A stretch of 37,016 nt of DNA from JBGMEA01 sp964444065 (lineage in GTDB: Bacteria > Bacillota > Clostridia > Eubacteriales > Anaerofustaceae): NCBI GenBank assembly GCA_964444065.1, contig CAYUFL010000015.1, positions 1-37,016 of the forward strand. Direction: 5' to 3'. A program made the position numbers and the translations under genes. This document shows, piece after piece, positions 24,990 to 32,601 of this stretch. The notes under the pieces were generated by a model. The model searched no databases. It was not told the origin of the DNA and worked only from the letters and a program-made list of their open reading frames with translations. Position 1 is the first letter of the stretch; the number at the start of each line of letters is the position of its first letter.

Positions 24990-25730
24990 TTATTCATGCT
25001 TCTCATATAAAATGAGATTGGTCATTGCCGGATCGTCCTTGCTTTGCGCAACAAATCTGCACAACGCCCCATCAATTTCAGTTCTAAGAAAATATTCAGT
25101 ACCGTTTTCTTCAACGCTGAATGTATTGCATGTTACGTCCTTAAGCTCCGACGCAGACACGGACTCTCTGGTAAACGCCGAAATGGTACAGGTTTCAATC
25201 CGTACGAGCTTGGCATCATCCGTTTGGTTTTCAGCTTCATTCGCATAGGTAAATGCCAAATATGTATCCCAATATCCCGGCAGTGCGTAGTAAAAAACCA
25301 CATCATCCTCAAACGATATTGGCGGAAGTGAACCCCCGCAATACGCCTCAAGATCGCTTAAATGCCAGCTTAAGCAATCCAAAAGAATTTGGTTAATATG
25401 CAGCCCTCCGGTTGTGTCCGCATTTTGCTCATCCACTTTCTGTTCGTTCTCTTTCTGCTGATCCGCCTTCTGCCCGTCCGTATCCCCCAAAGGACTCTCA
25501 TACGGCGATTCAGCATCGGGTGTGGGTGGGGGTGTGGGTGCGAGTGTGGGTGCGAGTGTGGGGGTGGCACTTGGTTTCAGCGATGGAATAAGCGTCTCTT
25601 TCGCCGCCAATACTTCAGTCGCGCTGTCATTCCCGCTGCCCGACGACTTCATTAATGTATAGATAGAAACACATCCGTTCATAGAAAGAACCAACGCCGC
25701 TATCAGTACGACAGCCATTATCTTCTTCAT
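24990..25730 (-). CDS. Putative lipoprotein with Pro/Thr-rich stalk
   Basis: 246 residues. The N-terminus is a type II signal peptide: MKK, hydrophobic core, lipobox LSMNGC with the modified Cys at residue 20. A Pro/Thr stalk (about 52-72, repeats of PTLAPT) and a Lys/Glu/Gln-rich stretch (about 85-105) carry a folded C-terminal domain (about 110-246) that I do not recognise. It contains YYALPGYWDTYLAFTYANEA and ends LILYEKHE. Expected at the outer face of the membrane, next to the LRR part of the kinase encoded two genes upstream in the operon. A role as co-sensor or ligand-binding partner is inference. The coding DNA of the stalk is G-rich on the opposite strand. Confidence 0.82.
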   Translation of the reverse strand: MKKIMAVVLIAALVLSMNGCVSIYTLMKSSGSGNDSATEVLAAKETLIPSLKPSATPTLAPTLAPTPPPTPDAESPYESPLGDTDGQKADQQKENEQKVDEQNADTTGGLHINQILLDCLSWHLSDLEAYCGGSLPPISFEDDVVFYYALPGYWDTYLAFTYANEAENQTDDAKLVRIETCTISAFTRESVSASELKDVTCNTFSVEENGTEYFLRTEIDGALCRFVAQSKDDPAMTNLILYEKHE

Positions 25731-25774
25731 TGTTTTTTACCCGTCTTTCCCATGTGCGATATATCAAACGCAAG

Positions 25775-26500
25775 TCATGTTATTTTTACAGTAATCACTG
25801 TGGTATTGTCGGCTCCGCCATCACGTATGGCCGCTTCTACAAGCGCACGCGCCGGATGCTTTGCCCCCTTCAAGATATCAGATATATCCGTCTTGTTCGC
25901 CAAATCCGTCAAACCGTCGCTGCAAAGCACAAACATATCCCCTCGGCATATTTTTAAGTAAGAATAAGTCGGCTGTATCACCAGATCGTGCATGTTCATA
26001 CCCAAATGCCTCGTGAGTACACTGCTTCTTGATTCTTGACCGTCCGTCATGTCAATCACACGTTTCTGAGTGTGATCTTCAGTCAGAAGTGTCAGGCTGC
26101 CGTCGCGATACAGATATGCCCTGCTGTCTCCCAAATGCGCCACGGTGGCGTTATTGCCTTTCAGAACGAGTGAGACCAGCGTTGTCCCCGCATGCCCCAG
26201 CTTCAGCACCTCTTGGTTCGCCTCAGCAGCATAGCGGTTGAACGTTTGCTCAACATTGTCGGCAAATTTACTCTGAACCTCCTGCAATAGTGTTGCAGCG
26301 GTATACGCGGCTTCTCCTCCATGGCTTTCTCCGCCCATACCATCGCACACCGCAAAGAGCATCGGGAACCGCCGAAAAATTCGGGAACCGCTGTCATATG
26401 CGGTATTCAGATTCAGCACAAGGCCGTTATAATAAAGGTTGTCCTGATTGGACGATCTTACAGCCCCTTTGTCAGTACAGTATTCAGCTCGAACCGACAT
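25775..26500 (-). CDS. PP2C-family Ser/Thr protein phosphatase (first paralogue)
   Basis: 241 residues, a minimal PPM/PP2C catalytic domain of the bacterial PrpC type. The metal-binding and catalytic residues are present: SNQDNLY (D20), FAVCDGMGGESHGGE (D53), GDSRAYLYRDG (124-134), VLCSDGLTDL (D195) and GGADNTTVITV (D231). The N-terminal RSSNQDN pattern matches stand-alone phosphatases paired with Hanks-type kinases. It starts at an ATG with GGGAG 8 bases upstream, 25 bases after the kinase stop, and should reverse that kinase's phosphorylations. Confidence 0.95.
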   Translation of the reverse strand: MSVRAEYCTDKGAVRSSNQDNLYYNGLVLNLNTAYDSGSRIFRRFPMLFAVCDGMGGESHGGEAAYTAATLLQEVQSKFADNVEQTFNRYAAEANQEVLKLGHAGTTLVSLVLKGNNATVAHLGDSRAYLYRDGSLTLLTEDHTQKRVIDMTDGQESRSSVLTRHLGMNMHDLVIQPTYSYLKICRGDMFVLCSDGLTDLANKTDISDILKGAKHPARALVEAAIRDGGADNTTVITVKIT

Positions 26501-26525
26501 TTACTTTTCTCCCATTTCATATTAA

Positions 26526-28685
26526 TCAATTGGTATACACTTCAACGCCTTTATCCCTCAGCGTACTTATGGTTGCATCCGCACTCGAGTCGTAATCGAG
26601 CCAAAGATATTTTAAAGAATCCATATCCAATAGTGGGGATACATCATTTACAAAGTTATGATCAATGTCCAAGCAGGTTACAGAGTCAAGTGCCGCAAGC
26701 TCTCTTATGTCGTTAATCTTATTCCCACTTATGTCGAGTTCATTAAGCTGAGGAAGATTTTCTATTCCCCATAGATATGTAATATGGTTGTCGCTTAAAT
26801 CCAGCTCCTGAAGGCTGGTAACGCCCTCCAGACCACTTATGTCTTCAACCTTTGAACCTTTTATATGCAACCAAGTCAGATGCGTGAGCCTTGAAAGATC
26901 CGGGATTTCCCGTACCCCTGTATGGCCTGCGTTTAAGCTTTCAAGCTGGGTCATTTCCGATACAACAGAAATATCCTCTACACTGAACAGTCCGTAAATA
27001 TCCAGGCTTGTCAAATTGACCAGCGGCTCCAGTGAGCTGATATCGTCCACAAAATTATCTGAAATATCAAGCTGCGTCAACTGCGTCAGGCCTGATAATG
27101 CGCTGGTGTCAAATGAATACATATCAGGACGGTTACAATTGACCAGCGACAGGTCATTAAGCATTGTTAAATTGGCCAGCGGCTCCAAGCCGGTCTGCTG
27201 TTGGTCGTAAATGCGCAGCGTTTTCAGATTCGTGCAATATTGTAAATCCTCAAAACTCTGAATGCTACCTGCATCGTAATCGCGCCGCCATGCCTCGAAT
27301 TCATCGGCGGACAGCGTTGCCCTGTCATTACTAATGTACAGCTCTTCCAAACCCGCCAGATCGCCGTAGCAAACGTCAGCTTCACTTTTACCTAATACGC
27401 CGCACAGTAATTGCCCCATAACCGGATCCTCCCATTCTACCACTGAGTTAGGGTCAACCTTCGCTACCTCAGATGTAACAGGCATATCCGTATTTACAGA
27501 TGGCATGGACGCACCCGGCTGAATGAGTACAATCGCCATGACAATGACAGCAACCAGCAGTGACGCAGCAGCTATATATATCGCCGTCCGCGTTCTTTTC
27601 GGCTGTTGTTTTGCCTCAAGCTGTGCAGCAGCTTGACCTGCGTATGGTTTGTACACTGTTTCGTGCGATTTTATTGGGTGAATGACAGGCAGTGTTTCTG
27701 TAGATAACGGTGCCACTTTTGCGACAGGCCTTTTGTATTCTGCTTTTTTTAGTGGTGCAGATGAAGCGCAAAGCAGAGCGGTTTTAAAATCCGCCGCACT
27801 TTGAAAACGGGCGTGCGGGTCGAAGCTGATTGCCCGTATCACAGCCGATCTCAGCGCCGAATCGCCGTGCAAAGGCTGCTGTGGAATTTCGCCCTTAATT
27901 CGTCTTGCAAACGCGTTTTCCGTATCGTCAAGCGTGATTGGTGCGGGTGCGGGCGGCAAAAATGGATACCGCCCGCCGTTCAGTAATTTATACATCAAAA
28001 TGCCCAGCGAATAAATATCGGCGCGTGCATCATACTTGCTGCCGTTATAAACTTCCGGAGCAATATATGCAGGAGTCCCCCGCATACTCATACTCATACT
28101 GCCCGCTCCACTAACTTCTCTGGCAATTCCGAAATCGCCCAATTTAAAGGTACCTCGCGAATTAAGAAAAATATTTGCTTCTTTGATATCGCGATGAATG
28201 ATGCCGTATACCGAACAGGCTTCCAGCGCCGAGCATATTTCAATGCCAAGACGCCGTATTTCGTCGGACGAAAAATGATTATTAGCGGCATACACTTCCA
28301 GAGGTACCAATAGTTCCATACGAATCAAAATATCCCATTGTAGCGTACCTTCTTCATGAAAAATCTGATGATCTTCATAAGATACAATGTTGGTTTCTCC
28401 CTTCAGCGCATGCATTATGCTTATCTCTTTTACCAAACGTGAGGCTGTATCGGCGAAATATGAATGTAATGAGTCCTGGCTCACACCCATTTGTCGTGCA
28501 TTATGTATATCGGATTCGCTTCTTGGTATAGAGATCAGCTTCACGGCACTTTCATATAAGCCGCCTCCATCCTTTCGCGCGACTCGATAAACACGGCCAT
28601 AGCTTCCTTCACCTAACAGGCCTATAATCTGCCAATTGCCCCATAACGGTTCATATTTTTTTATCGGATCATCTGATGAGATCAT
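26526..28685 (-). CDS. Transmembrane Ser/Thr protein kinase with extracellular leucine-rich repeats
   Basis: 719 residues. The Hanks-type kinase domain (about 18-305) has all key motifs: GEGSYGRVY (25-33), VAIK-like Lys in SAVKL (K49), helix-C Glu in VKEISIM, HRDIKEAN (164-171), DFG (184-186), a GTPAYIAPE activation-segment end (203-211) and DIYSLG. A juxtamembrane linker leads to one membrane span (about 368-388). The outside part (about 430-715) consists of roughly ten leucine-rich repeats of about 22 residues, SDS22/internalin-like (LTQLDISDNFVDDISSLEPL, LQELDLSDNHITYLWGI). Most Firmicutes PrkC kinases have PASTA repeats instead. The LRR domain suggests protein or surface-ligand sensing. 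Followed at once by a PP2C phosphatase. Confidence 0.95.
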   Translation of the reverse strand: MISSDDPIKKYEPLWGNWQIIGLLGEGSYGRVYRVARKDGGGLYESAVKLISIPRSESDIHNARQMGVSQDSLHSYFADTASRLVKEISIMHALKGETNIVSYEDHQIFHEEGTLQWDILIRMELLVPLEVYAANNHFSSDEIRRLGIEICSALEACSVYGIIHRDIKEANIFLNSRGTFKLGDFGIAREVSGAGSMSMSMRGTPAYIAPEVYNGSKYDARADIYSLGILMYKLLNGGRYPFLPPAPAPITLDDTENAFARRIKGEIPQQPLHGDSALRSAVIRAISFDPHARFQSAADFKTALLCASSAPLKKAEYKRPVAKVAPLSTETLPVIHPIKSHETVYKPYAGQAAAQLEAKQQPKRTRTAIYIAAASLLVAVIVMAIVLIQPGASMPSVNTDMPVTSEVAKVDPNSVVEWEDPVMGQLLCGVLGKSEADVCYGDLAGLEELYISNDRATLSADEFEAWRRDYDAGSIQSFEDLQYCTNLKTLRIYDQQQTGLEPLANLTMLNDLSLVNCNRPDMYSFDTSALSGLTQLTQLDISDNFVDDISSLEPLVNLTSLDIYGLFSVEDISVVSEMTQLESLNAGHTGVREIPDLSRLTHLTWLHIKGSKVEDISGLEGVTSLQELDLSDNHITYLWGIENLPQLNELDISGNKINDIRELAALDSVTCLDIDHNFVNDVSPLLDMDSLKYLWLDYDSSADATISTLRDKGVEVYTN

Positions 28686-28761
28686 ATTAGTTCTCCTATG
28701 TTTCTACATTAACAGCCCTGATACCTTAATTTACCCGGGAGTATTGTTATAATTTTTTCGA

Positions 28762-29697
28762 TTATCCCAGCCTGAACATGTTCAATTTGTTGCCCAGACA
28801 GATGATGGTTCCAGGGGGCAGCGCCACTGGTACACCGGGTTGTAAGCGATGATCTTCCGAAGTGAATGTACCGTTCTTAGAATAATCGGTCACTATATAC
28901 TTGCCGTCTTTGACATTATAGCGAACAGTACAATGTTTGCGGCTCACATCTGTATTAAACTGATCAAAAACGATCTGGCATTCAGGGTTTTCTCGGCCAA
29001 ATGAAATTTCTTCCATATCATTAATTTGAAAAACTGCATCCTTATACATGCCGTTAAGCGCTAAAATCTGCCCTGCTGCAGGGAAAAATGAATAGTTCTG
29101 CGGTGCATTTTTCTTGGATGTAAAAGGATGATTGTATATCGATAGAGCTGCCTGCTTATTAAAAGATACGGAATTACTGAAAGCGAAATATAAATCAAAA
29201 CCGGTTTTAAAAATTGACACAGAAGGGGTAAAATATATAAGAGCCAACATATGATGAAAACCGAAGCCTCTGTAATAGCGGGTCAAATACTGGAATGTAA
29301 CATACACCCACATGACTATGTACCCAAGAAAAATGATAATGCCGATGATCAGAAAAGCGATGCTGAAAGATGATTTAAAAATGCTCATTATAAGAGATTC
29401 TACCACAGTGATGCACAATGAGCCGGTTAATCCGAAAAAGAACACGTGCCATTTGGGTGCATCGACAAAACGCAGCCTATAAATATCATTGGCGATAGGT
29501 ACGTAAGCCATCCAGTCATCCGTTTCGCCAGCCTTGCGTCCTATCAGCATAACGGTATAGCATGCAGTGATATACATCAATGCGATAAGCAGTAATTCGA
29601 GTATGATAATTGGAGCGGATATGGCGTTGATTAAACTTTGCAACACTCCAATAGGATCAAATAAGCTCTGATTAATAGATTTGCTAAAAATATTCAT
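28762..29697 (-). CDS. Multi-span membrane protein with C-terminal FHA domain
   Basis: 311 residues. The N-terminal half has about four to five hydrophobic spans between residues 28 and 175 (for example ISAPIIILELLLIALMYITA and IAFLIIGIIIFLGYIVMWVY), with the pattern of DUF5684-type membrane domains (DDWMAYVPIANDIYRLRF). The C-terminal FHA domain (about 228-310) is complete: ISFGRE, TDVSRKHCTV with the pThr-binding Ser and Arg, and SKNGTFT. FHA domains bind phosphothreonine, so this protein should be a membrane-fixed docking site for kinase products. It lies between the small FHA gene and the kinase gene. AGGAG precedes the ATG by 9 bases. Confidence 0.88.
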   Translation of the reverse strand: MNIFSKSINQSLFDPIGVLQSLINAISAPIIILELLLIALMYITACYTVMLIGRKAGETDDWMAYVPIANDIYRLRFVDAPKWHVFFFGLTGSLCITVVESLIMSIFKSSFSIAFLIIGIIIFLGYIVMWVYVTFQYLTRYYRGFGFHHMLALIYFTPSVSIFKTGFDLYFAFSNSVSFNKQAALSIYNHPFTSKKNAPQNYSFFPAAGQILALNGMYKDAVFQINDMEEISFGRENPECQIVFDQFNTDVSRKHCTVRYNVKDGKYIVTDYSKNGTFTSEDHRLQPGVPVALPPGTIICLGNKLNMFRLG

Positions 29698-29718
29698 ATG
29701 TAATATCTCCTATTTATA

Positions 29719-30276
29719 TTATTTATTTTCTGATTTTTCCGCTTCCTTGATGCCCCATTCAAACGCTGTATCACAGCATGGGATAAGCATCAACTCAGCA
29801 TTTCCAACCTGTATTCGGTCGTTTTTCTTTATTTCAACCGGTGTTAAAACCACGTTTCCGTTAAGATAAAACAACGATTTTGAATCTCCGGGTTGTGCGA
29901 GAAAAATATTTTGCTTAGGCTCATATATTATTGCCGCATGTTTCTCCCTGGACACTGACTTTTCTCCATCCAGCGAAACGTCCATATCCTTTGAACGCCC
30001 TATAAAATTTCTGCCGCTTTTCAGGCGATAATCCTTGCCGTATTGTGCACCTGCTGTGCATACCAGCCAGCCGACCACCGGCTCAAGTCCAACATTCTCC
30101 TGAAAAAAGCTCATTGTCTTTTCAAAATCTTGCATGGCGTCTGTTTTCTGATACTTATCTGAAGCGCTAAACGAAACTGTTTCGTTACTGTACTTAGCAG
30201 ATTGTCGGCAATGCGGGCATTGCTCATTTTGATCAGCGTCATAAAAATGTCCTTGGTCACATCGTATTAAATTCAT
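29719..30276 (-). CDS. Zinc-motif FHA protein (second paralogue)
   Basis: The start is the ATG encoding MNLIRCDQGH (30276), behind AAAGGAAG. The open frame upstream of it is untranslated. 185 residues. The N-terminal motif IRCDQGHFYDADQNEQCPHC gives C6, H10, C20 and C23, a likely zinc knuckle. The FHA domain (about 80-165) has FIGRS (R94), SVSREKHAAI (S109, R110, H113) and YLNG (N139), so the phosphothreonine-contact residues are kept. The segment PVVGWLVCTAGAQYGKDYRL is shared with the upstream FHA paralogue. Acts as a soluble phospho-reader or scaffold in the cargo operon. Confidence 0.9.
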   Translation of the reverse strand: MNLIRCDQGHFYDADQNEQCPHCRQSAKYSNETVSFSASDKYQKTDAMQDFEKTMSFFQENVGLEPVVGWLVCTAGAQYGKDYRLKSGRNFIGRSKDMDVSLDGEKSVSREKHAAIIYEPKQNIFLAQPGDSKSLFYLNGNVVLTPVEIKKNDRIQVGNAELMLIPCCDTAFEWGIKEAEKSENK

Positions 30277-30328
30277 TACATTCTTCCTTTCAATATTGAT
30301 TATATTTAGCGAAATCATATGTTTCGAC

Positions 30329-31147
30329 TTATTGAAGTCCCATTATCACAACCGAGATATTGTCATGCAATATCCATTCCCGCTCACCAGCCATTTTTGT
30401 GAGTAAAGCCGGCAGTTCGTTCCATCGTTCTTTATAGACGTTGAGCGCAGTTTCAATCTCATCATCCCGCAATGCGTGATAGAGACCGTCCGAACAAAGC
30501 AGTGTCATATCACCTTTTTCTAAATTCTCCTCCTCCCACGAAACATCCATCAGCCCCAGTCCACCTATTCCGATATAACTTATCAGCGCATTTCGATGTT
30601 TATTAAAAAACATGTCAATTTCGGATATTTCTCCAGCCGCAAATTGCTCCGAAAGCATGAGATTATAGCTATGATCATTTGATAGACGGCTCAACTTACC
30701 CTTACGGAACAAGTATACCCGACTGTCGCCCACAGAAGCCCAATACAGCCGGCGATCACGTAGGATGGCGCTGGTCACTGTCGTCCCGCATTTGAGCGGC
30801 TCCCCGGCATCATCCGTCAAATTGGCGATCACACTGTCCGCCTCAGGCAATACTGACCGATAAAAGTCGCAAGGGTCGGTCGTTTCGCTTTGATAAAACG
30901 CCTTCATCATCAGGGTCGCGCATACCCGGCTGGCCGTTTCTCCGCCGTCGAGCCCGCCCATTCCGTCGCATAGCACCACCATATGCCCTTGCTTATCAAG
31001 CACATTCGCGACAATGTCTTCGCCGGGGAGCAGTATGGTATCCTGCTGAGTGGGCCGTGAGCCGATGATGCTTGAACCGCAGGCCACAACGGATAACGCG
31101 GGCACATGCGATGTTTTTTTTCGTTTTAACGAATACCAACCAGCCAA
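30329..31147 (-). CDS. PP2C-family Ser/Thr protein phosphatase (second paralogue)
   Basis: I place the start at a TTG (31147-31145, peptide MAGWYSLKRKK) because AAGGAG lies 6 bases upstream. The longer open frame would run through the end of the preceding FHA gene, which stops 25 bases earlier. The product has 272 residues with PP2C motifs: SRPTQQDTIL (D36), VVLCDGMGGLDGGE (D61), ASVGDSRVYLFRKGK, TLLCSDGLYHAL (D220) and HDNISVVIM (D262). It is divergent from the other PP2C in the operon (insertion around SEQFAAGEISEIDMF and a different N-terminus), so the two probably have different substrates. No membrane span. Confidence 0.92.
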   Translation of the reverse strand: MAGWYSLKRKKTSHVPALSVVACGSSIIGSRPTQQDTILLPGEDIVANVLDKQGHMVVLCDGMGGLDGGETASRVCATLMMKAFYQSETTDPCDFYRSVLPEADSVIANLTDDAGEPLKCGTTVTSAILRDRRLYWASVGDSRVYLFRKGKLSRLSNDHSYNLMLSEQFAAGEISEIDMFFNKHRNALISYIGIGGLGLMDVSWEEENLEKGDMTLLCSDGLYHALRDDEIETALNVYKERWNELPALLTKMAGEREWILHDNISVVIMGLQ

Positions 31148-31172
31148 AAGCCTCTCCTTCCTCCTTGTGCTA

Positions 31173-31658
31173 CTACCAGTTTCTGTCCGCCTTACAGTAT
31201 GGAACGAACACAAACTCGGACTCACCAAATCGGATCCGGTCGTTTTCCTTAAGCCACACATTTTCTGCGACGCGTTCACCGTTAAGCAGCGACTCTGCCT
31301 CACCATTGGGAACCAACCGAAAACTGTTTTCTTGCGCATCGTATATCACGCAAGCATGATCGGCACGCAGCACCTGTGGATCCTTGGCAATGCTGATATC
31401 CATTTTCCAAGATCGTCCTACGTTGTTCTTACCAGTCGTGATCCGATAATCGCGCCCTTTTTCCGGCCCTTCGATGCAGACCAGCCATCCCACGACAGGG
31501 TTGCGATCTATTGTACTTTCGAAAAGACCGATTGAAGCGCCCATCGCACCTTCATCTTCATTGGATATACCATCTCTATCAATGGATAAGCAATACGGGC
31601 ATTCTTTAAACTTTTTATTGTCGAAATGATGACCGTGAGAGCAACGAATAATCGTCAT
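31173..31658 (-). CDS. Zinc-motif FHA protein with altered phospho-binding loop (first gene of cargo operon)
   Basis: The start is the ATG encoding MTIIRCSHGH (31658), preceded by AAAGGAAAG. The in-frame upstream ATG at 31679 lacks a ribosome site. 161 residues. The N-terminal motif IRCSHGHHFDNKKFKECPYC gives C6, H10, C20 and C23, as in the paralogue two genes downstream. The FHA domain (about 70-150) has NVGRS and LLNGE, but the usual Ser-Arg-x-x-His reads VLRADHA: Leu97 replaces the Ser that contacts phosphothreonine, while Arg98 and His101 remain. Binding may be weaker or phospho-independent. Confidence 0.9.
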   Translation of the reverse strand: MTIIRCSHGHHFDNKKFKECPYCLSIDRDGISNEDEGAMGASIGLFESTIDRNPVVGWLVCIEGPEKGRDYRITTGKNNVGRSWKMDISIAKDPQVLRADHACVIYDAQENSFRLVPNGEAESLLNGERVAENVWLKENDRIRFGESEFVFVPYCKADRNW

Positions 31659-31693
31659 ATTTGCTTTCCTTTCACACATTTTTTTCTTGGTTT

Positions 31694-31722
31694 ATTATAT
31701 TTTTTAAACATATGTGTGTCAA
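31694..31722 (-). promoter_or_regulatory. Consensus sigma-A promoter of the kinase/FHA operon
   Basis: On the minus strand TTGACA (31722-31717), a 17-base spacer and TATAAT (31699-31694) are a perfect match to the vegetative promoter consensus, 36 bases upstream of the first ATG. This predicts strong basal transcription unless a repressor acts. Confidence 0.9.
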
Positions 31723-31792
31723 CCGCCTTGTCAGAAACGCAACGTATATTGACATAACTGCTTTCTCAATTCTCAAAATTACCATTTTTTGG

Positions 31793-31821
31793 TTGACTTT
31801 TCAATTTTACTCAGATATGAT
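31793..31821 (+). promoter_or_regulatory. Promoter of the LytTR regulator gene
   Basis: TTGACT (31793-31798), 17-base spacer, TATGAT (31816-31821), 36 bases before the ATG at 31858. It is near-consensus and diverges from the operon promoter 70 bases away. Confidence 0.82.
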
Positions 31822-31857
31822 TAAAATAAATATTAGGATTAAATGTAAGGACATCTT

Positions 31858-32571
31858 ATGCTTAAACTTGCTTTTTGCGAAACTGATCCCGAGATTTTCT
31901 CTGAACTATCCGCCCTCCTTAAAAAATATGAGAAGTCTGAATCCATCCATGTCAAAGGTTTTTTAAGTCCATATGAATTTATTCAATACGTAGACTACCA
32001 TGGCTTCGAGCTTGACATTTTGATGTGCAATATCATCATGGATAACTACAACGGCATTCGGCTTATGCACACAGTTCAAAAAAGCCTTCCCAATATTCAG
32101 ATCATATTTGCTTCACAATATAAGGAACTGGTTTTTGACGCTTACGCCGTGCGACATGTTGCGTTTATACCCGTTCCCATCACGCCTCGACATTTTCATA
32201 CAGCGATGCGCATGGCCATTGCCAACGCGCGGGAAAGCAAAAACAGACAATATTTGACGTTATCATCCAGAGGGCTGCTCACAAGAATAGACATAGCCGA
32301 CATACTATATTTGGAAAGCAATCTACGTATTTTGCATGTTTATACGTTTGAAGGCCGACAGGAGTTCTCCCGCCAGCTTGAAACGGTGAAGCCGTTGTTG
32401 GATGCGCGGTTTGTACACTGTCATAAAAGCTATATGGTCAATATGGATTACATCACGAGGCTTGATATGTCGTCTATGTGTTTTGTGCTGGCAAACAATC
32501 AAATGGTGCCAATAAGCTCCAGAAGAGCAACACAAACTCGTACTATCTTTGAGGATTACGTTTCCCATTAG
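31858..32571 (+). CDS. LytTR-domain regulator with degenerate receiver domain
   Basis: 237 residues in the AgrA/LytR layout: receiver domain (about 1-118) and LytTR DNA-binding domain (about 133-235; LTLSSRGLLTRIDIADILYL, ILHVYTFEGRQEFSRQLETV, FVHCHKSYMVNMDYI). The receiver is unusual. Where the phospho-acceptor Asp is expected (LDILMCNIIMDNYNG) there is Asn58. The conserved Lys of the KP motif is Val106 (FIPVPI). The acidic pair reads ETD. Phosphorylation by a histidine kinase is therefore unlikely, and no histidine kinase is nearby. It lies next to and divergent from the signalling operon and probably controls it. AAGGA precedes the ATG by 6 bases. Confidence 0.92.
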   Translation: MLKLAFCETDPEIFSELSALLKKYEKSESIHVKGFLSPYEFIQYVDYHGFELDILMCNIIMDNYNGIRLMHTVQKSLPNIQIIFASQYKELVFDAYAVRHVAFIPVPITPRHFHTAMRMAIANARESKNRQYLTLSSRGLLTRIDIADILYLESNLRILHVYTFEGRQEFSRQLETVKPLLDARFVHCHKSYMVNMDYITRLDMSSMCFVLANNQMVPISSRRATQTRTIFEDYVSH

Positions 32572-32601
32572 ATGGATTAGATCATATACTATCATATTCA
32601 A

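Noticed and set aside
31148..31339. Longer start for the second PP2C
   Set aside because: It would overlap the FHA gene by more than 160 bases and the added peptide has no PP2C similarity; the TTG with AAGGAG upstream is preferred.
31717..31795. LytTR-type direct repeats (TACGTTGCG and GCAGTTATG on the minus strand) between the divergent promoters
   Set aside because: Each matches the 9-base LytTR pattern only in part and their spacing (15 bases start to start) is not the usual two helical turns, so I do not list it as a site.
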